A stretch of DNA of 11,218 nt from Savagea sp. (GTDB taxonomy: Bacteria; Bacillota; Bacilli; Bacillales_A; Planococcaceae): positions 1-11,218 of the forward strand of contig JASLHQ010000118.1 in NCBI GenBank assembly GCA_030152265.1, written 5' to 3'. The notes beneath the pieces are model-generated. The model ran no database searches, had not been told where the DNA came from, and saw only the letters and a program-made list of their open reading frames with translations. Shown in pieces: positions 5,865-11,218 of this stretch. Within the stretch, counting starts at the first letter, position 1. Each line of letters starts with the position of its first letter. The translations under genes were made by a program, and so were the position numbers.

Positions 5865-7091
5865 GTGAAAAACGTGCAAAAAAAGAATTTTATCATTATG
5901 TGGTTCGCTAACTTTTTAGTAGCGGGCACGATGACGATGATCATGCCTTTTTTATCTTTGTACATTACGACGTTCGGAGACCACTCTGACGCCTATGTTC
6001 AAAAGTGGGCTGGGCTCATTTTTGGAGCTACATTCGTCACTGCGTTTATTATGTCACCGATTTGGGGACGTATTGCAGACAAATATGGCTTTAAGCCAAT
6101 TTTACTCATCAACGGTTTCGGGATTGCACTCTCTGTTTTTTTAATGGGGTTCGTCAATTCAGTCGAAACTTTCTTCATTTTGCGTCTTTTTAACGGTGTC
6201 GTAACTGGATTCGTTCCGACATCTCTCGCTTTCATCTCCTCACAAGTTAAAAAAGAAGAAGCAGGAAAAATGCTTGGCACGATGCAAATGGGGAGCGTCG
6301 CCGGTACTTTATTCGGTCCTGTCTTCGGAGGCCTTCTCGCAGATGCTTTCGGATTCCAATACACTTTCATCATCACTTCTGCTACAGTAGCGACTGCTGC
6401 TTTACTCGTTCTTTTCGGCATTAAAGAAGAGAAAAAAGTAAAAACGAAACGGAAAGCTCAATTTTCACGCAAAACAATCTTACATGGAATTTTACATCAC
6501 CCACTCATGCTAAATGTCATGCTCGTTACATCTTTAATTCAAATTGGTAACTTCAGTATACAACCTTTGCTGTCTCTCTATGTAGCGGAGTTAACAGGTG
6601 CACAAGAAGTCGCCTTTTTAGCCGGTTTAACGTTCAGTGCAGCGGGTCTCGGTAACTTACTCTTCGCGAGACAATGGGGAAAACTCGGAGATTCTATCGG
6701 ATATGAAAAAGTATTGACGATTCTTCTATTGCTATCCGCCCTTTTCATTTTCCCACAAGCGTTCGTTACGAGCTTATGGCAATTAATTTTATGCAGACTA
6801 TTATTCGGAATCGTCGTCGGTGGTATGATTCCAGTGACGACTGCACTCGTGCGCAGAGAAGCACCGATTGAAATTCAAGGCGAAGTAATGGGCTACAATA
6901 CGAGCTTCCGCTTCTTAGGAAATATTATCGGCCCGATGTTCGGCGGGATCATCAGTGGTATCATCGGCATTTCAGCTGTCTTTTTAGTGACTGCTTCTCT
7001 CTTCGTCATCGCTTTCGTCTTACTGTTCTTAGCCCGCAAACGAAAAACGATTGATTTTGAAGATTATTTATTAAAAGAACAACAATTGTAA
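5865..7091 (+). CDS. MFS multidrug efflux transporter (DHA1-type drug:H+ antiporter)
   Basis: A 408-residue, probably 12-segment major facilitator. Motif A is complete after the second helix (GRIADKYGFKP, 68-78). A motif B-like ILRLFNGVVTG is at 105-115, and motif C in helix 5 (GSVAGTLFGPVFGG, 143-156) has the GxxxGPxxGG pattern that marks proton-coupled antiporters. A basic central loop (EEKKVKTKRKAQ, about 188-200) separates the halves, and a second motif A-like GKLGDSIGYEK lies in the C-terminal half. The pattern resembles the PmrA/Lde/YitG group that exports fluoroquinolones or other toxic compounds; the real substrate is unknown. The start is GTG 5865 with a weak AAAGTAGG 9 nt upstream. 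It diverges from the cyclophilin operon, is monocistronic and ends in a strong terminator. No regulator gene is adjacent. Confidence 0.88.
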   Translation: MKNVQKKNFIIMWFANFLVAGTMTMIMPFLSLYITTFGDHSDAYVQKWAGLIFGATFVTAFIMSPIWGRIADKYGFKPILLINGFGIALSVFLMGFVNSVETFFILRLFNGVVTGFVPTSLAFISSQVKKEEAGKMLGTMQMGSVAGTLFGPVFGGLLADAFGFQYTFIITSATVATAALLVLFGIKEEKKVKTKRKAQFSRKTILHGILHHPLMLNVMLVTSLIQIGNFSIQPLLSLYVAELTGAQEVAFLAGLTFSAAGLGNLLFARQWGKLGDSIGYEKVLTILLLLSALFIFPQAFVTSLWQLILCRLLFGIVVGGMIPVTTALVRREAPIEIQGEVMGYNTSFRFLGNIIGPMFGGIISGIIGISAVFLVTASLFVIAFVLLFLARKRKTIDFEDYLLKEQQL

Positions 7092-7097
7092 AGAGAT

Positions 7098-7130
7098 GCC
7101 TCACCTTTTTCAAAAGGTGAGGCTTTTTTT
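7098..7130 (+). terminator. Intrinsic terminator of the MFS gene
   Basis: Arms GCCTCACCTTTT (7098-7109) and AAAAGGTGAGGC (7112-7123) form a 12-bp perfect stem with a 2-nt nominal loop. Seven T residues follow. It starts 6 nt past the stop codon and points on the plus strand. Confidence 0.93.
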
Positions 7131-7151
7131 CCTTCTTCCCTCATGTTCCAT

Positions 7152-7180
7152 TTAGAAAAAGTGTGCTATTCTTTTACTAT
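7152..7180 (+). promoter_or_regulatory. Weak candidate promoter of pbpD
   Basis: TACTAT (7175-7180) with TTAGAA (7152-7157) at 17 nt is the best pair in the 78-bp gap between the upstream terminator and pbpD. The -35 is poor. Because a strong terminator precedes it, pbpD must have a promoter in this gap. Confidence 0.3.
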
Positions 7181-7208
7181 TACGATTTGATTCAAGGAGG
7201 CTACTTGC

Positions 7209-9074
7209 ATGAAGCAATGGGTCGGCTTTTTTATCGCTCTTTTAGCAATTCCACTACTTTTCTTCGCTCAACGAGGAATTGTTTCCGAGTGGTACTATGC
7301 CACTGAATATAAACAGCGCGTCCAAGATTCCATCGTCATTGAAGACCCGCTACTCACTTTACCCGTCACATTGCTCAACAGCGATGGACAAGTATTTTCA
7401 GAAGTGTATGTAGAATGGCGTGAACCGCTCGCCCTTCATCAATTTTCTCACTTCGCACAACAAATCTTTTTACAAAGCGAAGACCGCGCTTTTTATACAC
7501 ATAAAGGCTACGATATCGCCGCAATCATTCGCGCATTTGCAATGAATAGTGTGAGCGACGACATTCAACAAGGCGCTTCGACGATTACACAACAACTTGT
7601 AAGAATGCGCTTTTTAACGACAGAAAAAACGTATGAACGAAAATTTAAAGAGCTCCTTTATTCGGCAGAGTTAGAAAAAAAATTTTCAAAAGATGAAATT
7701 TTAGAAATGTACTTAAATGAAATGTATTTCGCAAATCGTGTATACGGGTTAGGCGCAGCGGCTACGTACTATTTCAATCGTCCACTCGCCGAGTTAAACG
7801 AGGCAGAAATTGCTTTTTTAGCAGCGATTCCAAATAACCCTTCCTTTTATAATCCTTTACGCCACTTCGAGCGAACGAAAGCGCGTCAAGAAAGATTACT
7901 CGACCTCGTCGCTCGGGAAGATATCATTACAGTGGAAGAAGCTGAAACGCTCAAGCAGTTACCGATTGAATTACATATTAAACAAAAAATAGACCGTTTT
8001 CCGATGTATTCAGACTATGTGATGTCAGAAACTCAACGTATTTTAGTGAAACAACTTGGCTATGATGAGCGATTACAACATGCCTCCGTCGAAGAGCAGG
8101 CAATCATTTGGCAAGAATTCCAAACTGAATATCATCAACTTTTACATGACGGACTTGTCATTGAAACAGCACTCGCTGAACAAAAGCAAAATCAAGTAGA
8201 AACAAATGTTGACCAATTACTTTCCCCGTACCCTACTTTACAAATGGGGGGAGCCGTCATTTCAAATGACACGCGTGAAATCGTCGCCCTTTATGCAGGA
8301 CAAAACTATGAAAAAGCAGGTTTTCACCGAGCTCATCAAGCAGTGCGCCAACCTGGTTCTGCGATCAAACCACTACTCGTTTATGGACCATTGTTAGAAC
8401 AACAACGATATACACCACAATCATTAATCGATAGTAGCAACATTTGCATTCATCAATATTGCCCGAAAAATATTGGACGGGCAACATACGGTATGACAAC
8501 TTTGGATCAAGCTTTTCGTTACAGTCATAATACAGCTGCTGTACGCTCTTTACATCGAGTCGGATTAGATAAAGCTTTTGAATCGCTTCAGCCTTTCAAT
8601 TTTGAACATATTACAGAGCAAGATCATACGTATGCTGCAGCATTAGGTGGTTTTACAAAAGGTTTTACACCCCTCGAAATGGCCAAAGGATATTCAAGCT
8701 TTATCGATGGCTATTACTTAGAACCGTCAACAATCCGTTCTTTAAAGACGTTAAATGGTGAGGTATTGTATCAACGACCTGTCGATTCGATTGAAGTATG
8801 GAATGAACGCACTGTGAGTACAATGCGACAACTTTTACATAGTACCGTTGTCAACGGAACGGCACAAGGCTTGACGTACTCTACAAATTACACTGGTGCT
8901 AAAACAGGTACTACAGATTACTATAAAGATTTGTGGATTGCTGGATTGAACGATCGCTATACCGCGGCAGTATGGCTTGGAAATGATGACAATAAAAGTA
9001 TCGAATCTTACAGTTCCGCTAAACTACATCATCGTTCACTTTCTTATTTACTCAACCCTTATTACGGCCAATAA
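7209..9074 (+). CDS. pbpD: Class A penicillin-binding protein, PBP4/PbpD type
   Basis: A 621-residue bifunctional peptidoglycan synthase anchored by one N-terminal membrane segment (about 5-22). The glycosyltransferase (GT51) domain covers roughly 60-235, with catalytic Glu91 in EDRAFYTHKG, QGASTITQQL at 121-130 and EILEMYLNEMYF at 163-174. The transpeptidase domain (about 345-600) has all three active-site motifs: nucleophile Ser384 in SAIK (384-387), SHN (439-441) and KTGT (565-568). Length and sequence closely follow B. subtilis PbpD (624 residues), including YCPKN and AAALGGFTKGFTPLEMAK. Unlike PBP1-type proteins it has no long C-terminal extension. ATG 7209 has an ideal AAGGAGG 8 nt upstream. 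It is monocistronic and converges on the yufK-like gene. It probably supports lateral or repair wall synthesis and is unlikely to be essential, by analogy. Confidence 0.93.
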   Translation: MKQWVGFFIALLAIPLLFFAQRGIVSEWYYATEYKQRVQDSIVIEDPLLTLPVTLLNSDGQVFSEVYVEWREPLALHQFSHFAQQIFLQSEDRAFYTHKGYDIAAIIRAFAMNSVSDDIQQGASTITQQLVRMRFLTTEKTYERKFKELLYSAELEKKFSKDEILEMYLNEMYFANRVYGLGAAATYYFNRPLAELNEAEIAFLAAIPNNPSFYNPLRHFERTKARQERLLDLVAREDIITVEEAETLKQLPIELHIKQKIDRFPMYSDYVMSETQRILVKQLGYDERLQHASVEEQAIIWQEFQTEYHQLLHDGLVIETALAEQKQNQVETNVDQLLSPYPTLQMGGAVISNDTREIVALYAGQNYEKAGFHRAHQAVRQPGSAIKPLLVYGPLLEQQRYTPQSLIDSSNICIHQYCPKNIGRATYGMTTLDQAFRYSHNTAAVRSLHRVGLDKAFESLQPFNFEHITEQDHTYAAALGGFTKGFTPLEMAKGYSSFIDGYYLEPSTIRSLKTLNGEVLYQRPVDSIEVWNERTVSTMRQLLHSTVVNGTAQGLTYSTNYTGAKTGTTDYYKDLWIAGLNDRYTAAVWLGNDDNKSIESYSSAKLHHRSLSYLLNPYYGQ

Positions 9075-9075
9075 A

Positions 9076-9114
9076 AAAAGAGAAGACTTCGCTCAAGCGA
9101 GAGTCTTCTCTTTT
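9076..9114. terminator. Bidirectional terminator between pbpD and yufK
   Basis: AAAAGAGAAGACT (9076-9088) pairs with AGTCTTCTCTTTT (9102-9114). The stem continues as TCGC/GCGA around a TCAA loop, with one bulged G. T runs lie on both sides (minus strand TTTTTTT at 9073-9079). It starts directly after the pbpD stop, and the opposing gene's TAA stop (9113-9115) overlaps the outer arm. Confidence 0.9.
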
Positions 9115-9685
9115 ATTGTTCTGTCGTCACAAGCGGTATCGCTTCAATCATTCCATTATACAATTTTAATAAAGCGTAAGCGACAACAGATAATAATGTC
9201 GCCCAAATCATGATTTCAAAAAATATGAGACCGATTAAATGCATAAACTTTGTTTGTTTACTCAATTGATACATTAAAAAATTAAAGTAGAGCAATGTCG
9301 ATGTTGCAAAAATAATGACGAGACCGAGCAAAGATTGAATCGATGCGATGGAAATTAACGCACCTAAAAAATAAATTAAGTTGCCGCTCTTTACTTTTCG
9401 GTATAATGAAGGATCGACTTCTTTTGCAAAAAAGAGCATCGCTGTTTCATGAATCGTTTCGGCAATCAGTTTCAACGCTGAAAAAATCATAAAAAATAAA
9501 ACGGCAAAAACAATTAAAAAAAGTAAGCGTATTTGAATGTCTGAGAAAAACTCTAAAAGTCCTTCATACAAGCCGATATGCTTAAATTGTTCAACGACGA
9601 AGCTGACAGCATAAACACCGAACGTTAAGCTAAATAAGACGATATTAACGAACGGTAAATAACCAAAAATATAAGGATTTTTCAT
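9113..9685 (-). CDS. yufK: YufK-like (DUF5366) integral membrane protein
   Basis: A 190-residue, very hydrophobic protein with four or five membrane segments (about 10-32, 52-76, 104-137 possibly two, 148-174) and short charged loops such as KEVDPSLYRKVKSG. The N-terminus MKNPYIFGYLPFVNIVLFS and the position between pbpD and mrpA fit the uncharacterised YufK/DUF5366 family, which I recall beside pbpD in B. subtilis. The family call rests on memory and context, not on a motif. ATG 9685 is preferred: GAGGTG lies just upstream, whereas the TTG at 9697 overlaps that site. The gene diverges from mrpA with about 156 bp between starts. No function is known. Confidence 0.7.
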   Translation of the reverse strand: MKNPYIFGYLPFVNIVLFSLTFGVYAVSFVVEQFKHIGLYEGLLEFFSDIQIRLLFLIVFAVLFFMIFSALKLIAETIHETAMLFFAKEVDPSLYRKVKSGNLIYFLGALISIASIQSLLGLVIIFATSTLLYFNFLMYQLSKQTKFMHLIGLIFFEIMIWATLLSVVAYALLKLYNGMIEAIPLVTTEQ

Positions 9686-9717
9686 ACGGCACCTCAAAAA
9701 TATTTTTTAACCTCTCT

Positions 9718-9747
9718 AATATATAGGAAAGAACTCATTTTTAGCAA
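9718..9747 (-). promoter_or_regulatory. Likely yufK promoter
   Basis: On the minus strand TTGCTA (9742-9747, 4/6) and TATATT (9718-9723, 5/6) are 18 nt apart. Transcription would start about 25 nt before the start codon. The -35 overlaps the candidate plus-strand -35 of the mrp operon. Confidence 0.4.
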
Positions 9748-9796
9748 GGGTTGCCCTATTTTATACAATGCAAAGTTTTTTATTTTGCGCTATACT
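9741..9796 (+). promoter_or_regulatory. Candidate mrp operon promoter region
   Basis: Two plus-strand possibilities are seen. TTAGCA (9741-9746) is followed after 17 nt by TACAAT (9764-9769). A second -10, TATACT, lies at 9791-9796 without a good -35. The first pair overlaps the divergent yufK promoter back to back. Confidence 0.35.
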
Positions 9797-9841
9797 TTGT
9801 TGGTAGTACATGCTTTTTTATTTCGAAAGGAGGATTATTTC

Positions 9842-11218
9842 GTGGATTATGTTTTCTTTATCTTCGTGCCGATGATTGCAGCTTTATTCGTCCCATCTTT
9901 ATTCCGTTTAGTAAAGCGCATACATACTGGTTGGTTCGTTTTAGCCGTTCCACTCGTGCTTTTCATCATTTATGCGATGCTCATTCCGACCTCAATGGAA
10001 GGATTCGTACTCGAATCATCTTTCAGTTGGATTCCCTCGCTCGGAATTGAATTTTATTCATACATTGATGGACTGAGCTTACTATTTAGTTTATTGATTA
10101 CTGGAATTGGGTCGCTCGTCGTCCTCTATTCGATTTATTATTTAGATCAATCTAAGGAAAAATTAGGACACTTCTACGTGTACTTATTGCTTTTCATGAG
10201 TGCGATGCTCGGGGTTGTTCAATCGGATAACGTCATTTCACTCTACTTATTTTGGGAGTTAACGTCGATTTCTTCATTCCTATTAATCGGTTATTGGTAT
10301 ACGAAGGATGCATCTCGATTCGGAGCTTTAAAATCGATGATGATTACAGTATTCGGTGGTTTAATGATGCTTGGAGGCTTTGCGATTTTAAGCTTAGCAG
10401 CTGGCAGTTATTCTATCCGTGAGATGATCGCCAACAGCTCACAAGTTGCGGATCATCCGTTATTTATTTTAGCTTTACTCCTCATTTTATTAGGAGCATT
10501 CACGAAATCTGCACAATTTCCATTCTACATCTGGTTGCCAGATGCGATGGAAGCACCGACACCCGTCAGTGCTTATTTACACTCTGCGACGATGGTTAAA
10601 GCAGGTCTTTATCTCGTTGCGCGCTTCACCCCTTTATTTGCAACATCGAGCGTTTGGATTTGGCTCGTGACAGGAATCGGGTTATTCACATTGTTCTGGG
10701 GCTCTTTCTTTGCGGTCAAACAAACCGATCTCAAAGCGATTCTCGCCTTCTCTACTGTGAGTCAACTCGGTTTAATTATGTCGTTGCTCGGGGCGAGCGG
10801 GATGTCTGTACATTCTGCTGAACCTATTTTTGCGATTGCCGGTTTCGCAGCAATCTTCCATTTATTGAACCACGCTACCTTTAAAGGAAGCTTGTTCATG
10901 ATTGCAGGAATTGTTGACCACGAAGCAGGCACTCGAGATATTCGTAAATTAGGTGGATTGATGAGCATTATGCCGATTACATTCACTGTAGCGGCGATCG
11001 GTTCATTCTCGATGGCAGGTCTTCCACCATTTAACGGTTTCTTAAGTAAAGAGATGTTTTTAGATGCGATGCTTGCAATTCGTCATTTCGAATTGTTCCA
11101 ATTTGATACGTGGGGTATTTTATTCCCTGTCATCGCTTGGGTTGCGAGCGTTTTCACATTTATTTACAGCTTCTATTTCGTCTTCTACACATTCGTGAAA
11201 AAAGGCGATGTCGAACAA
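9842..11218 (+). CDS. mrpA: MrpA/MnhA, large subunit of the multi-subunit Na+/H+ antiporter (partial)
   Basis: An open reading frame of 459 codons runs from GTG 9842 to the window edge without a stop. Full-length MrpA has roughly 800 residues, so this is the N-terminal part. MrpA is related to the NuoL/ND5 proton-channel subunit of complex I and, with MrpB-G, exports Na+ in exchange for H+ for pH and salt tolerance. Conserved charged residues are visible: Glu139 in FWELTSISSF, Lys222 in GAFTKSAQFPFYIWLPDAMEAPTPVSA, His247 and Lys253 in YLHSATMVKAGLYL. Next come Lys298 in DLKAILAFSTVSQLG and His340/His344 in FHLLNHATFKGSLF. AAAGGAGG lies 8 nt before the GTG. The downstream mrpB-G genes are expected outside the window. 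The numbering is within one residue of that in the alkaliphile B. pseudofirmus (Glu140, Lys223). Confidence 0.95.
   Translation, partial: MDYVFFIFVPMIAALFVPSLFRLVKRIHTGWFVLAVPLVLFIIYAMLIPTSMEGFVLESSFSWIPSLGIEFYSYIDGLSLLFSLLITGIGSLVVLYSIYYLDQSKEKLGHFYVYLLLFMSAMLGVVQSDNVISLYLFWELTSISSFLLIGYWYTKDASRFGALKSMMITVFGGLMMLGGFAILSLAAGSYSIREMIANSSQVADHPLFILALLLILLGAFTKSAQFPFYIWLPDAMEAPTPVSAYLHSATMVKAGLYLVARFTPLFATSSVWIWLVTGIGLFTLFWGSFFAVKQTDLKAILAFSTVSQLGLIMSLLGASGMSVHSAEPIFAIAGFAAIFHLLNHATFKGSLFMIAGIVDHEAGTRDIRKLGGLMSIMPITFTVAAIGSFSMAGLPPFNGFLSKEMFLDAMLAIRHFELFQFDTWGILFPVIAWVASVFTFIYSFYFVFYTFVKKGDVEQ

Noticed and set aside
5999..6421. A 140-codon minus-strand frame inside the MFS gene
   Set aside because: It is a shadow frame: the opposite strand encodes a clear membrane transporter with all family motifs, and the frame has a low-complexity, proline/lysine-rich composition.
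9751..10050. A 99-codon plus-strand frame near mrpA
   Set aside because: It lies out of frame with mrpA, starts in the promoter region and overlaps the coding sequence, which has a strong ribosome binding site and known protein motifs.
1..11218. Defence island, prophage, toxin-antitoxin pair or biosynthetic cluster
   Set aside because: All genes belong to housekeeping or transport families in short independent units, with similar base composition and no integrase, repeat array or transposase.

Overview
The window looks like ordinary core chromosome of a low-to-moderate-GC Bacillota of the order Bacillales. The evidence is a Bacilli-type 16S rRNA 5' end, strong AGGAGG-type ribosome binding sites, GTG starts, sigma-A-like promoters, tight hairpin/T-tract terminators, and a gene set (GudB-type glutamate dehydrogenase, YugI, PatB, PbpD, YufK/DUF5366, MrpA) typical of Bacillus/Staphylococcus/Planococcaceae relatives. 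I cannot name the genus from sequence alone. No mobile element, CRISPR array, prophage gene or tRNA was seen.

Layout. Positions 1-95 hold the 5' end of a 16S rRNA on the minus strand, preceded (96-460) by a long rRNA leader with hairpins, a boxA-like element and a strong promoter with an AT-rich UP-like tract. Next on the minus strand come an EamA/DMT transporter, glutamate dehydrogenase gudB and the S1-domain protein yugI, separated by hairpin terminators. From about 3300 the region turns divergent: patB (C-S beta-lyase/aminotransferase) runs on the plus strand and converges on a minus-strand pair encoding a lipoprotein cyclophilin and a 70-residue membrane protein. An MFS drug:proton antiporter and a class A penicillin-binding protein (pbpD-like) follow on the plus strand, each with its own terminator. 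A yufK-like membrane protein (minus) converges on pbpD and diverges from mrpA, the first gene of a Na+/H+ antiporter operon, which runs off the right edge.

How the genes relate. Most are single-gene units, not a pathway. Loose themes are nitrogen and sulfur amino acid catabolism (gudB, patB), the cell surface (lipoprotein PPIase, PBP) and ion or drug transport (EamA, MFS, MrpA). From memory, pbpD, yufK and mrpA lie near one another, with patB and yugI close by, in B. subtilis. A gudB/yugI/PPIase/mnhA neighbourhood resembles that of S. aureus. This looks like a conserved ancestral neighbourhood with an rRNA operon placed beside it.

I found no convincing new biological system. The points worth a second look are small: start-codon decisions (gudB, eamA, patB), terminators that overlap stop codons or contain start codons, the rRNA leader architecture, and an uncharacterised small membrane protein paired with the lipoprotein cyclophilin.
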